Below are positions 7,701 through 16,330 of a stretch of 64,000 nucleotides of DNA, one piece after another. Under the pieces are notes generated by a model. It searched no databases. It was not told the DNA's origin and was given only the letters and a program-made list of their open reading frames with translations. Position 1 is the stretch's first letter; the number at the start of each line of letters is the position of its first letter. A program made the translations under genes and the position numbers. Origin of the DNA: UBA12481 sp942493265 (GTDB lineage: Bacteria; Bacteroidota; Bacteroidia; Bacteroidales; UBA12481); assembly GCA_942493265.1 (NCBI GenBank), contig OW818688.1, forward strand, positions 2,728,001 to 2,792,000, in the 5' to 3' direction.

Positions 7701-10605
7701 CAATGAAATCCTTCCTTTCCCGCGAAAAGTGGAGTTGCGGGTTAATGTGTACAATCTGGCGGATACGGCAGTCCGATATTATTCCATGGGAAGTTCGTCA
7801 GTCGATTTTACCGGATCCGGCCAGCCGTTTAAACGGGAGGAATTTTCAACTGATTCGAAGGATTATTTCTATTATTATGTAAACACAGCTGTTAATCCTT
7901 TACCGGAGGGTTTGTCGTTCAATTATTACATGGAATCAAACGGATATACCATCCCATGCGGCGGTGAGTATCTCGGGAACGGAATTATGCAATTCTGGGC
8001 AGATTTCCGTGGAATTCAGGAGCCGGGAAATTATCCGGTAACTATTCCGGATTCTGTAGATCAATCGGGCGGATATTTGAAATTTTCATCAAAACCGGAT
8101 CCATTCACTGCCGTTTTGAATAAGCGTGATATTACCCAGTCCATAGATATTTTTGCTGGTGGCAGTGCGGGGGTAAGAGCCCTTGCCGGGGCACTGGGTG
8201 CCGGCCCGTCAATTGCTGCAGCTTCAGTCACCGCCTCCGGGACAGGTGGTATGGGAATCCATTTTGAACGTAACGGTACCGGTGACGAATGGGTGACCCG
8301 GAGGTTGGAAGCCGGAGTAGCCGTTAAGGCTGAAGCACCAGATATCAATGTGGTAGTTGATGCTATTGATGCCGGTGTCAGTGCTGAGGTTACCGTGAAA
8401 GGCACGGTTGGTCAAACCATGTATTTTTCCGGAGATGAGCCTGACCAGTCGCTGTTGAAAAAAGCAAAAGCAGCTTATTTGCTCGAAACTATGTCGCTTG
8501 GAGGTATGGTGGTCAGCCCCTATTTCGGGATTGTACTGACAGCGGTTCAGCAAGCCCTGGTTGCTCTCAATCCGGATGTGAGTGAAACCTACGAAAGCCT
8601 TTTTGAGTCGTATTATCTGGGCGCCAGCGTAGGGGGGAAGGTCGGGGTGGAATTCAAGGTTTCTCCGGGAAATACTTCAGGACTGCCTGAGTTTACTTTT
8701 GCCGAAGCTTCAATGAACATGGGAATGGCCGGAACTTTTACTCACTTTGTTCAAACAGGCTCCCTCGGATTTGCCGTTGCTTTTGCAACCTCCTTTGATG
8801 TTGCCCTGCTCAACCTTGAGGTTGGCAATGTTAAGCTGGGCAGCTTGTTTAAGTTTAAAGAGGGGGCTGAAGTTTCTCTCGGATCTGAATATTCCCTGGC
8901 AAACGGACTGCAGGGTTTCAATCTGTCCTATCTGGCATTCAGTTCCGCAAGCCTCACCCTGTTTGAGGGATACTACGGAAATCTGTATTCTGTAAATGTC
9001 CCGCAACCGGTCATCGATCAGGCAGTTGCTGCCGCAGGAAATATCATCAGCGATGCAGGAAGGATTCTGCGGGGTGGCAGTATTCCGGGAATGCGTGTTG
9101 GGGCAGGCTATTTCAGCGATGCCATGGATGCGTTTTTCGGAATGGATGAAGATACCCTGGGTTCGGTTAACAACCATATCGTGGTTCAGACTGCCGAAGA
9201 GTTCTCCAAAGGTTTGAACGCCGAGATCAAGATAGATCTGGACGCTGCCATTGCAGTAGGTGTCGGTATAGAATTCGGAGTGAGCTTTTCGTATATCGAC
9301 AAACTCTCCACTCTCACCAATGAATATGTCGTGGCTCATGGAAAAATATTGCCGACAGCTGAGTATCCGGGAGTTATGGAGCGTGATAAACTATTCTCCC
9401 TGACAGATGAGCTGACCGACCTGTTCGATGGTGTTATAGACCTTATTGCTGACGGGCTGAAAAACCTGGTTTTGATCGGAGAAATCATACTCGATGCAGG
9501 AATTGAGTTTGTGGGAGATCTGCCGGATTACGGAGGCAAGGTTTTAGGCTATGCTGAAGAAGGCGGCAGTATACTCATTCAAACATTTGATCCCCGGAAA
9601 TGGGAGCCTTTTTACCGTCCCCTTATGGAACCTGAAATGATTTATGCCTATACTTCGCCGAGAGTGGTTCATCCTTCGGCACCAGGGAGCCTTAAATCCG
9701 GCATCATTACCGGATCAACGCTGTATCTGGTTAGTAATGCATATAATGTCACACTGTTAGACCAAAGCCGGCAGCCTGTAAATGAGTTTGCCCCGCTCCG
9801 TTTTAAAACGGCAGTTAATCAGCAAATGCTCACCGGCCTCGGATTCGGAGCAGACGAGTTACCATTAGCAAAAATCTATTTTTACAATACCGTTGATATG
9901 AGCTGGATGCCGGTTTCTCAGGATCTGGAGTTGCATGCGGATACCGTGGGTGCTGATATATCCTGGTCAGGAACCTATGCAGTGGGAGTTGAAATTTCAC
10001 CGTCGCACGATAAAACAGCACCTGAAATTCTTGATCATTTTCCGGTGGAAGGAGGTTCCATTCAGCCGGATAGCCGTCTGTGGGCCAAACTTTCCGAGGA
10101 GAAAACCGGTGCGGGCATCGACTTTGGAAATACAAACCTTTCTCTCGACGGTATAGCTCAGGATGCAACCTGGGATCCGGTGAACTCAATCATTGCCTGG
10201 AAACCAAAGTCCCCATTAGCCCCGGGAACTCACTATTATACCATTCAGGTTTCAGATTACCAGGGAAACAGCAATTCCCTGACAGTTTCGTTTACCGTTG
10301 TGTCCTCGGGAATTGATGTTAATATTGTTCCGAGCACTGGCGACCTGGCTCTTTATCCTAACCCGGTAAGCGAAAGTCTGAATATAGAGTTCAGTTCTGT
10401 AAATGTAGCAGATTGTGATGTTGCGGTTTACAATGCAACAGGTAATCGTATATGCTACCTGTACAACGGAAAAACCAGACAGGGATTAAACCGGTTGGTC
10501 TGGACACGAATAACGGATGATGGAAAACTTTCAGGACCGGGGGTTTATTTTATTCGGATTCGCCTCAATGATCAGGTGGTGGTGAAAAGAGTTGTGGTGC
10601 AGTAA
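4783..10605 (+). CDS. Giant T9SS-exported surface protein with beta-helix repeats and a VWA domain
   Basis: This 1940-residue protein has a signal peptide (residues 1-21). Residues about 25-590 hold four imperfect repeats of about 140 residues, each with a core like LTGNLTIKGNAILTI, then VGSSTP and TNNTF, predicted to form a right-handed parallel beta-helix (adhesin or carbohydrate-binding type). An abnormal-spindle/Ig-like segment follows. A von Willebrand factor A domain at about 795-975 has an intact MIDAS (D803-R-S-G-S, later LTDGLDN), so it probably binds a divalent ion and a protein ligand. Residues about 1120-1600 are alanine/glycine-rich and recognised as no family. An Ig-like domain beginning near SPSHDKTAPEILDHFP precedes a C-terminal YPNPVSESLNIEF...GVYFIRI sorting domain. 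The neighbouring protease gene is divergent, 88 bases away. The protein is probably a cell-surface adhesin; that role is inferred. Confidence 0.85.
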   Translation: MKKLSLLSMLGMLTMSGVLTAQTQVSGTITTNTTWTTGNSYVLTGNLTIKGNAILTIQSDVSVDLDDHTITVGSSTPAIFNADRATFLSGSASDHKIVFQDGASGIINRCTLNNVFIDIDADAGTNIEITNNTFSNVQVPLTADITRIPVFTGNAGSPELIGLAGTVSQNLSLGKMQWNYILTGALIVKGNAVLTIQPSVNLNLNTSMVSIGSSTAGQLTANGVIFTGAGTGDKIISFKDGGSGSLTSCQFDNVSIDISTDAASGIQIRNSNFQNIKYPVTVEPARIPVLTGNTSSVSSVGLSGVVTTSVTLPKLEWGYLLSGGLTVRGNAVLTIAGEVSLDLGSYNLLVGSSTPGQLLAERVSFRASGSSDRYILFTDEGKGSLDECTFNNVYVNINEDAGIPVYITNNIFEEVQYPVKMNPARPPVLSGNTAPEGWIALKGALKENTTLPVYQWDYILSETITIRDAAIMTFSTGTRIFLNNRNLYVGYNSTNLGNIQADGSTFYDLPDKNGKLYFRANSLGTITNSSFEKCRIFMEGASPTINHTRFFHCATAIYINGPANPVLHYNDFYHNDIAIDHRGTVQINAENNFWAHPTGPNHLSNPEGKGEVVNGLIDFQPFREMPDTGTITASLEPDHMVFGNFLTGQKRDSSFLIRNTGDIDLLISGISSSSSSISVEVSDEFWVLPDSVAEIGFSYTLLQHGDQRDSIRLATNISTYPVIDFMVEAYGEVESILLNFYHIDVDSFPVVKCHFSVTDQSNLPIRALVKSQVGVSEQNLNIPDFQLMGRSENGAIRVALVTDRSGSMSGQKLRDAKNAAIDFIGQLSPMDQAALLSFSDSAELNLDFTSNKAALNAAVNSLRSDGSTALFDAMYLAIDLVKDKIGIKAVLALTDGLDNRSAKTPSDVINFANQSGVNIYTIGLGAESDPTMSMIARQTGGQFFYSPTSKELALIYRMISGQLQNLYVVRYTANEILPFPRKVELRVNVYNLADTAVRYYSMGSSSVDFTGSGQPFKREEFSTDSKDYFYYYVNTAVNPLPEGLSFNYYMESNGYTIPCGGEYLGNGIMQFWADFRGIQEPGNYPVTIPDSVDQSGGYLKFSSKPDPFTAVLNKRDITQSIDIFAGGSAGVRALAGALGAGPSIAAASVTASGTGGMGIHFERNGTGDEWVTRRLEAGVAVKAEAPDINVVVDAIDAGVSAEVTVKGTVGQTMYFSGDEPDQSLLKKAKAAYLLETMSLGGMVVSPYFGIVLTAVQQALVALNPDVSETYESLFESYYLGASVGGKVGVEFKVSPGNTSGLPEFTFAEASMNMGMAGTFTHFVQTGSLGFAVAFATSFDVALLNLEVGNVKLGSLFKFKEGAEVSLGSEYSLANGLQGFNLSYLAFSSASLTLFEGYYGNLYSVNVPQPVIDQAVAAAGNIISDAGRILRGGSIPGMRVGAGYFSDAMDAFFGMDEDTLGSVNNHIVVQTAEEFSKGLNAEIKIDLDAAIAVGVGIEFGVSFSYIDKLSTLTNEYVVAHGKILPTAEYPGVMERDKLFSLTDELTDLFDGVIDLIADGLKNLVLIGEIILDAGIEFVGDLPDYGGKVLGYAEEGGSILIQTFDPRKWEPFYRPLMEPEMIYAYTSPRVVHPSAPGSLKSGIITGSTLYLVSNAYNVTLLDQSRQPVNEFAPLRFKTAVNQQMLTGLGFGADELPLAKIYFYNTVDMSWMPVSQDLELHADTVGADISWSGTYAVGVEISPSHDKTAPEILDHFPVEGGSIQPDSRLWAKLSEEKTGAGIDFGNTNLSLDGIAQDATWDPVNSIIAWKPKSPLAPGTHYYTIQVSDYQGNSNSLTVSFTVVSSGIDVNIVPSTGDLALYPNPVSESLNIEFSSVNVADCDVAVYNATGNRICYLYNGKTRQGLNRLVWTRITDDGKLSGPGVYFIRIRLNDQVVVKRVVVQ

Positions 10606-10618
10606 CGATTCTAAACTC

Positions 10619-10626
10619 TACCTTTG
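10619..10626 (+). promoter_or_regulatory. Bacteroidetes -7 promoter element TACCTTTG for the redoxin gene
   Basis: The octamer TACCTTTG matches the TAnnTTTG -7 consensus exactly and lies 18 bases before the ATG at 10645. A TTG 24 bases upstream could serve as the -33 element, though that spacing is long. It supports choosing the ATG at 10645 over the TTG at 10624, which lies inside the promoter. Confidence 0.5.
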
Positions 10627-10644
10627 GCCCTAAATATATTGGCT

Positions 10645-11199
10645 ATGGCACTTACTTCTTCGAACCTGTTTCCCCTTGGCACCAAGGCTCCTGATTTCAG
10701 CTTGCCGGATACCGTATCCGGTAAGATCAGAACCTTATCCGGCTTGCGGTCAGATAAGGCTACCGTGATCATGTTCATCTGCAACCATTGTCCCTATGTA
10801 AAGCACGTGAATGCCGGATTGGTGGCGCTGGCCAATACTTATATCAAAAAAGGGGTCTCCTTTATCGGAATTAACAGCAATGATGCCAAAAAGTATCCGG
10901 AAGATTCACCGGAGCAAATGACTCAGGTTGCCCTGAAAAACAATTATCCGTTTCCTTATTTGTTTGATGAAGAGCAGGAGGTTGCCAAAGCCTATGATGC
11001 TGCCTGCACTCCTGAGTTTTATGTTTTCGATAAGGATATGCTATTGTACTACCACGGACAGATGGATGATTCCCGGCCGTCAACGGATATTCCGGTCACT
11101 GGTAAGGATCTTGCTCTGGCACTTGATCTTTTATTGAGCGGCAAACCTTATTCCGGTGTGCAGAAACCCGGTATAGGATGTGGTATAAAATGGATTTAA
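10645..11199 (+). CDS. Thioredoxin-family / AhpC-TSA-like redoxin
   Basis: This 184-residue cytoplasmic protein has the thioredoxin fold. It begins with the peroxiredoxin-like entry LGTKAPDFSLPDTVSG. The redox site is MFICNHCPYVKHV (Cys at about 53 and 56), a C-N-H-C-P-Y-V arrangement typical of a distinct thioredoxin-like subfamily often annotated as AhpC/TSA family. The cis-proline region CTPEFYVFDKD and a DDSRPSTDIPVTGKDL tail are also characteristic. It is expected to reduce disulfides or peroxides; the partner is unknown. No signal peptide is present from this start. It sits alone, between the large surface protein and a convergent kinase gene 7 bases downstream. Confidence 0.88.
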   Translation: MALTSSNLFPLGTKAPDFSLPDTVSGKIRTLSGLRSDKATVIMFICNHCPYVKHVNAGLVALANTYIKKGVSFIGINSNDAKKYPEDSPEQMTQVALKNNYPFPYLFDEEQEVAKAYDAACTPEFYVFDKDMLLYYHGQMDDSRPSTDIPVTGKDLALALDLLLSGKPYSGVQKPGIGCGIKWI

Positions 11200-11206
11200 A
11201 TACTCA

Positions 11207-12352
11207 TTACAAGAGCTTTAGTCGAAATGAAAAGGTAGTTCCATTTCCTTCAGTGCTCTCAACTTCAAGTTTGCTGCCATGCCGGTTAACCATTTCAAAG
11301 CATAAGGTTAATCCCAGGCCATGCCCTTTTTCAAAGTTGGTACCCACCCTGACCGCTGTTGTCGACGGGTTGGACAGTGAACTTAATATTTCCGGCGACA
11401 TTCCGATTCCTGTGTCTTTTACAAATATTTTAACTTCGCCCCCTGATAAAACAGCACCCACTTGAATAGATCCTCCCTTAGGGGTGAATTTTACCGCATT
11501 GTTCACCAGGTTGCGGATCACAGTTCGGATCATGGCAGGATCAAAGCGTGCTTCCAGTCCTGGATTAATCTGCATGGATATTCTTAGTTGCTTAACTTCC
11601 AAAGCACTGCGGTAAAGTTCAATCGTATCTTCAAACAATGGCCTGATACCATGCACCCCAGGATTGAAGGTTATTTCTTTGCTTTGACTGCCCGACCAGG
11701 CCAGCAGGTTTTCGAGTAATACATAAGTGGATTCAGAAGAAGAGTATAGCATCCTAAGCGTACGTTTTATTTCATCCGGATCTGTGATGTCACCGTCAAG
11801 GATAAGTTTAATCAGGTTGCCTGTATTTCCGATCGGTCCGCGTAAATCATGAGCAATAATGGAGAAAAGTTTATTCTTCATTTTCAGAACCTGCTGAAGC
11901 TCACCGGTCGTTTCCTGTAATCGTTTCTCCCTTTCTTTCAGTTCATCTTCCAGAACCTGTTTATGCCTCAGTGATTCGATCATTTTGTTAAAGGAGGCAG
12001 TGAAGTCGCCCATGAATGACACCTGCTGTTCATAATCACCCTGGGCAATCTGCTGAACCTGCCAGCGGAGATGGAGCAAATCTGAATGGAGCTGCTTAAA
12101 GGGACTGGCAAACTGATTGTTTTTCGGGGCGTTTTGGTCGAGGTTCCCTTTTGATAGCCCTATGATAAATTCATAGCTTTCAATATATTGATTGTTAAGT
12201 AATTGGATGTTATAAACCAACTGCGATACCGGTATGGAAAGATCGGTGAAATCAGGGCTAATGGTTAGGGGATCAGGAATCTGTCCAGTGAGGATTCTTG
12301 TAATCACTTCATTGGCTGCCGCGAGTGCTTCCAGATCGTTTTTATTAATCAT
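11207..12352 (-). CDS. Soluble sensor histidine kinase, partner of the V4R protein
   Basis: This 381-residue cytoplasmic kinase has no membrane segment. Residues about 1-115 are a helical input region. A HAMP-like linker (about 95-145, FNKMIESLRH) leads into a coiled coil, then the phosphoacceptor box FSIIAHDLRGPIGNTGN (His at about 169), and a HATPase_c domain with N-box NLVNNAVKFT, G1 VKDTGIGMS and G2 GLGLTLC. The start at 12352 is chosen because its ATG overlaps the stop of the upstream V4R gene as ATGA; a longer frame would add ten residues inside that gene. Tight coupling suggests the V4R protein delivers the input signal in trans. No response regulator is adjacent. Confidence 0.88.
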   Translation of the reverse strand: MINKNDLEALAAANEVITRILTGQIPDPLTISPDFTDLSIPVSQLVYNIQLLNNQYIESYEFIIGLSKGNLDQNAPKNNQFASPFKQLHSDLLHLRWQVQQIAQGDYEQQVSFMGDFTASFNKMIESLRHKQVLEDELKEREKRLQETTGELQQVLKMKNKLFSIIAHDLRGPIGNTGNLIKLILDGDITDPDEIKRTLRMLYSSSESTYVLLENLLAWSGSQSKEITFNPGVHGIRPLFEDTIELYRSALEVKQLRISMQINPGLEARFDPAMIRTVIRNLVNNAVKFTPKGGSIQVGAVLSGGEVKIFVKDTGIGMSPEILSSLSNPSTTAVRVGTNFEKGHGLGLTLCFEMVNRHGSKLEVESTEGNGTTFSFRLKLL

Positions 12353-12864
12353 GAATCCGCCAGATTTATGGTAAAGCGGCATGTTCTTTCACCTGTTGAC
12401 CAGCAATCGATTTCTTTTACTGTAAACTTTTTCCCGGTATAATGGTTGAATATACCTTCAATGAATCCTTCATCATAATCACAAACAGTACATCCGGTTA
12501 TCGGCAGTCCTGAGCAATCAAGGTCTTCAGAAACGGTCACCATGAACCGTAAATTTTCAGTGTCAGCCTGCTCAACCCGGAGGATTCCGATGGATTGGGT
12601 AATAAGCTGGTCATGCAGCTGACTGATAAATTGATTCAGGGGAAGTGTGATATCGAGAAACTCTTTGCAAAATCCATCCCCCGCAAGCCGCCCCGCTTCA
12701 ATGAATATCTTCTTGGTTTGCTCAAGTCCAATCGAATTTTCCAATACTTCACGCATGGTATACTGCATCAGCCGGTACACCATCACGCTGGTGCCTGGTC
12801 CCAGGTTCGGGCGTCCCAAACCGATATCACCTATCCGGTTAAAATTAAAAGTAGTTTCTTTCAT
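12349..12864 (-). CDS. V4R-domain sensor protein
   Basis: This 171-residue stand-alone V4R (4-vinyl reductase) domain protein is of the type that binds small hydrophobic ligands in DmpR/PoxR regulators. The C-terminal half has the conserved pattern TVCDYDEGFIEGIF then KEIDCWSTGERTCRF. These three cysteines correspond to the structural zinc ligands described for the PoxR/DmpR sensory domain. The N-terminal half (residues about 20-100) is the helical part of the fold. There is no DNA-binding or output domain, and the gene overlaps the downstream kinase by four bases, so the protein most likely acts as a detachable sensor subunit for that kinase. The ligand is unknown. Confidence 0.82.
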   Translation of the reverse strand: MKETTFNFNRIGDIGLGRPNLGPGTSVMVYRLMQYTMREVLENSIGLEQTKKIFIEAGRLAGDGFCKEFLDITLPLNQFISQLHDQLITQSIGILRVEQADTENLRFMVTVSEDLDCSGLPITGCTVCDYDEGFIEGIFNHYTGKKFTVKEIDCWSTGERTCRFTINLADS

Positions 12865-12961
12865 TTATACTGATTTTAACTCCTTATGTAAAATTGTAAA
12901 TTTTTGAGCAATATACTATTACCCATGAAAGCATTCGGGTTCATTGGTTCGCGAAAATGGG

Positions 12962-12969
12962 TATTTTTG
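12962..12969 (+). promoter_or_regulatory. -7 promoter element TATTTTTG close to the RlmI-like gene start
   Basis: TATTTTTG fits TAnnTTTG and ends only five bases before the ATG at 12975. If it is used, transcription would begin at or next to the start codon and give a leaderless mRNA. A TTG at 12944-12946 is a poor -33 candidate, with 15-base spacing. Confidence 0.35.
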
Positions 12970-12974
12970 CAGCC

Positions 12975-14156
12975 ATGAAACAGGTAATTTTAAAACAAGG
13001 CCGCGAGAAGTCGCTGAAGCGCTGGCATCCATGGGTTTTCAGCGGTGCAATTCAACGTGTCAGCCAATCCCCGGGATCCGGTGAAACAGTTCAAGTCACT
13101 TCCGCCGGCGGTGAATTTTTGGGTAGCGGGGCCTGGTCTCCCCAATCTCAAATGTCGGTGCGGATGTGGAGCTTTGCAGAAGAGGAGATCGGACCGGATT
13201 TTTTCAGACGGAAAATCAGGGGGGCTCTTGCATTGAGACGGTCGCCGGTTATCAGTTCCGATACCACCGGAGTCCGCCTGATTCATTCAGAGTCAGATGG
13301 TTTGCCCGGATTTACGGTTGACCGTTATGGAGATTATCTTGTTTGCCAGATCTCTACCGCTGGTGCTGATTTTTGGAAGGATACCCTCGTTAAAATCCTC
13401 GCCGAAGAGGTTTCCTGCAAAGGGATTTTCGAACGATCTGATCTTTCTGTCCGTAAAAAGGAGGGTCTCAGCGAATCTGCCGGATTGCTCTGGGGTGAGG
13501 AACCTGCTGAAGCAATTGAAATATGTGAGGATGGAAGGAAGTACCAGATAAATATACGTACCGGCCATAAAACCGGATTCTACCTTGATCAGCGGGATAA
13601 CCGCTCACTGGTCGGCGCCTGTGCAATGAACCGCGAAGTCCTTGATTGTTTCAGCTATACCGGAGGATTTGCCGTTGCAGCATTATCTGGCGGGGCCAGC
13701 CAGGTTACGTTGCTCGATTCATCCGGACCCGCCCTCGCGCAGGCTGATTTGAATATCCGCCTGAATGGGATTCCTGAAGATAAATATACACTCCTGGAAG
13801 CTGATGTTTTTCAATCCCTGAGAAAATTCAGGACTGAAAACCGCCGGTTCGATCTGATTATCCTTGATCCGCCAAAGTTTGTTGAGTCGCGCAACCAGGT
13901 TGATAAAGGGGCTCGCGCTTATAAGGATATCAATATGATTGCCATGCAACTGCTAAACCCGGGTGGATTCCTTTTTACTTTTTCATGCTCAGGTCACATG
14001 GAAGACCTTCTTTTTCAAAAGATTGTAGCTGATTCTGCGCTTGATGCGGGGCGTGAACTGAAGATCCTGAAATGGCTGGCGCAGTCACCGGATCATCCTG
14101 TTATCGCAAGTTTCCCTGAGGGGAAATATCTGAAAGGATTGATGGCCGTTTGCTGA
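12975..14156 (+). CDS. Class I rRNA methyltransferase of the RlmI/YccW family
   Basis: This 393-residue protein has an N-terminal PUA domain (KQGREKSLKRWHPWVFSGAI, residues 5-80) for RNA binding, a middle EEHUD-like domain, and a C-terminal Rossmann methyltransferase. The SAM-binding loop is DCFSYTGGFAVAAL near residue 223 and the catalytic motif is IILDPPKFVES near 300, as in RlmI, which makes 5-methylcytosine in 23S rRNA. The TGHKTGFYLDQRDNR motif before the SAM domain is diagnostic of the family. The start at the internal ATG leaves six residues of the longer frame out and begins directly with the PUA fold. The exact rRNA target cannot be read from the sequence. Confidence 0.93.
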   Translation: MKQVILKQGREKSLKRWHPWVFSGAIQRVSQSPGSGETVQVTSAGGEFLGSGAWSPQSQMSVRMWSFAEEEIGPDFFRRKIRGALALRRSPVISSDTTGVRLIHSESDGLPGFTVDRYGDYLVCQISTAGADFWKDTLVKILAEEVSCKGIFERSDLSVRKKEGLSESAGLLWGEEPAEAIEICEDGRKYQINIRTGHKTGFYLDQRDNRSLVGACAMNREVLDCFSYTGGFAVAALSGGASQVTLLDSSGPALAQADLNIRLNGIPEDKYTLLEADVFQSLRKFRTENRRFDLIILDPPKFVESRNQVDKGARAYKDINMIAMQLLNPGGFLFTFSCSGHMEDLLFQKIVADSALDAGRELKILKWLAQSPDHPVIASFPEGKYLKGLMAVC

Positions 14157-14157
14157 G

Positions 14158-16242
14158 TTAATTATTTGGGGATTCATCAGACGGAAGGGTAAACCAAAAT
14201 TCTGATCCCTCGCCGGGCTTACTTTCCACACCGATGCTTCCACCCATCAGGTTTACCAGCCCCTTGCAGATAGCCAGCCCCAGGCCGGTACCCGTGTATG
14301 CCCTGGTCAGCGATTCCTCAACTTGCCTGAAACGGTCGAAAATGATTCCCTGATAAGCCGGCTCAATCCCCTTTCCGGTATCCTTTACATAAAACCTGAT
14401 GACTCCATCCTGCTTTTTGCAGCCAAATTCAATCGTTCCGGTTTCTGTAAATTTTATGGCATTTGAGATCAGGTTCCCCATGATCTGATTCATTCGGCTC
14501 ACATCGAGCTCTGTGTTTTCAGCACTCAGATGACAGATGCAATTGCGCACCAATGCAATATTGCTCTTGCCATGCCTGGCCAGTTCCATCCTGAAATTAA
14601 CCAGCATCTCCCCAAAGAGTTTGTCCAGATTGACAGTCTCCGGGTGCAGGACTACCTGACCGGCTTGAATCTTTGAAATATCGATGATATCAGAAATGAT
14701 TGACAACAGTTGGTTCGTACCCGATTGTATGATCTCAATATACTGTTTTTTCTCAAATGCGTCCAGCTCATCCTCTCCCAGAAGTTCGGCAAATCCCAGA
14801 ATGGAATTCATGGGCGTTCTAATTTCATGCGACATATTTGCCAGGAAGGCTGATTTCAGGCGGTCACTTTCTTCTGCCTTTTCTTTGGCTTTGGCAAGTT
14901 CAAGAAAAATCTGCTGTTGTTTGCTTATATCCCTTGTGATTCCAAGTATTCCGGTTGGAACCCCTTTTTCGTCACGGATAAAGGATGCCAGCGATTCGGT
15001 ATGTATGATGGAGCCATCCTTGCATACCTCATCTGCCTCAAACCGCCGGTAACGCCCCGGATCCACCCCTTCTTTTCCTTCCTGGTCAATCTCCTCCATG
15101 ATATTGTTAAGATACATCTGATAGGTCGACGGAGTCACCAGGTTCTTTAAATCCATGGGTAAAACCTCCTCGGGAGTGTAACCCTTGATTCTTTCAACAG
15201 CCTGATTGATGTACGTCAGTTTCAGATTCAGGTCGCGGATCCAGATCATATCCGCTGAGTTTGCCATGATAAGCTGAAAATGCTGATTTTTAACATACAG
15301 GTCCTTCTCAGCTTTCAGGCGGACGGAAATATCCCGCATCGCAACATGAATGAATGATTCGGATCCATAGTTTACGGGAGTCAGACTCACTTCCACCGGG
15401 GCCTCTGTACCGTCGAACCGCATATGCATCCAGTCAAATCTTACGGATTGCCCATCTTCTACAGTTTTTATAAGTTTTAATCCTTTTGTCCGTGATTCCA
15501 TTCCGTCTGGCTGATATACCGGAGAAACCTCCCAGGGTGTAAGCCCGGTGAGTTCGTTCTTTGATTCAACTCCCAATATCCGGCACATTGCCTCATTGCA
15601 TTCCAGAAAAACATCACCTTTCATGATCAGCTGGGCATCGGCCGACCGTTCAAACAAAACCCTGAATTTCTCCTCGGATTCCTTTAATCTTAAAAGGGTG
15701 CGGTCATGGTAGAGTGCCGTGATTACCTCCATACCAATTTCTTCGAACAATTCCCGGTGCTGCCCAACCGATGCATAACATGCATCGAATGCAACAACTA
15801 AAAATCCAATCATTTGCCTTTTTATTCTCAAAGGATAGGCATACCCGGCAAGCACTTCGGACGGCTGCTCAGGATTGGATGCAGGAAATGGATCGATGAC
15901 CTGAGACCCGGTTTTCCCATAAACCGGTATCAGGCATGGAGGAATCTTCTGCTCCCGCACAAAGGATTCATAAACATCAGGATAACCGGCTACCGCTGCA
16001 AAAAAACACGATTCAACGGATTTGTCAGATCCCAGCAAAAGTACCCAGGCCATCTTGAAACCATTTGGCCTTGCCAGTAAATCCGGGAGGGAACTTAACA
16101 ATAGATCCGGGCCCGGGTCCTTGCTGATCAGGACACTGACTTCATGCAGGGTCCTGAATATCATATTGTGATAGGCTTGATAATGCCGGATCAGCATCTG
16201 CTCTTCACTATCCTCGTTCAACTTTGCATCGCGGTCGGCCAT
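14158..16242 (-). CDS. PAS-containing sensor histidine kinase
   Basis: This 694-residue soluble kinase has several input domains. Residues about 15-190 look like a GAF-type domain. PAS 1 spans about 195-310 (FRVLFERSADAQLIMKGD), and PAS 2 about 325-460 (LIMANSADMIWIRDLNLKLTY, with a PAC segment GILGITRDIS). A short coiled linker leads to the phosphoacceptor motif FLANMSHEIRTPMNSILGF (His at about 485) and HATPase_c with NLISNAIKFTETG, DTGKGIEP and TGLGLAICKGLVNLMGG. No receiver domain and no membrane segment are seen. It is convergent with the methyltransferase gene, one base apart. Its response regulator is not in the window. Confidence 0.92.
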   Translation of the reverse strand: MADRDAKLNEDSEEQMLIRHYQAYHNMIFRTLHEVSVLISKDPGPDLLLSSLPDLLARPNGFKMAWVLLLGSDKSVESCFFAAVAGYPDVYESFVREQKIPPCLIPVYGKTGSQVIDPFPASNPEQPSEVLAGYAYPLRIKRQMIGFLVVAFDACYASVGQHRELFEEIGMEVITALYHDRTLLRLKESEEKFRVLFERSADAQLIMKGDVFLECNEAMCRILGVESKNELTGLTPWEVSPVYQPDGMESRTKGLKLIKTVEDGQSVRFDWMHMRFDGTEAPVEVSLTPVNYGSESFIHVAMRDISVRLKAEKDLYVKNQHFQLIMANSADMIWIRDLNLKLTYINQAVERIKGYTPEEVLPMDLKNLVTPSTYQMYLNNIMEEIDQEGKEGVDPGRYRRFEADEVCKDGSIIHTESLASFIRDEKGVPTGILGITRDISKQQQIFLELAKAKEKAEESDRLKSAFLANMSHEIRTPMNSILGFAELLGEDELDAFEKKQYIEIIQSGTNQLLSIISDIIDISKIQAGQVVLHPETVNLDKLFGEMLVNFRMELARHGKSNIALVRNCICHLSAENTELDVSRMNQIMGNLISNAIKFTETGTIEFGCKKQDGVIRFYVKDTGKGIEPAYQGIIFDRFRQVEESLTRAYTGTGLGLAICKGLVNLMGGSIGVESKPGEGSEFWFTLPSDESPNN

Positions 16243-16330
16243 TGGCTTAGGTATATCGGAATCCTTTTAAGAACTGCAATTTCGGAAAAATTTGATTATT
16301 TTTTAGCCTTAAACCAAAACCTGGACAATT

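Noticed and set aside
8710..9339. 209-residue minus-strand open frame inside the giant VWA protein gene
   Set aside because: The sense frame is continuous, with a signal peptide and sorting domain; the antisense product shows no domain or start signals.
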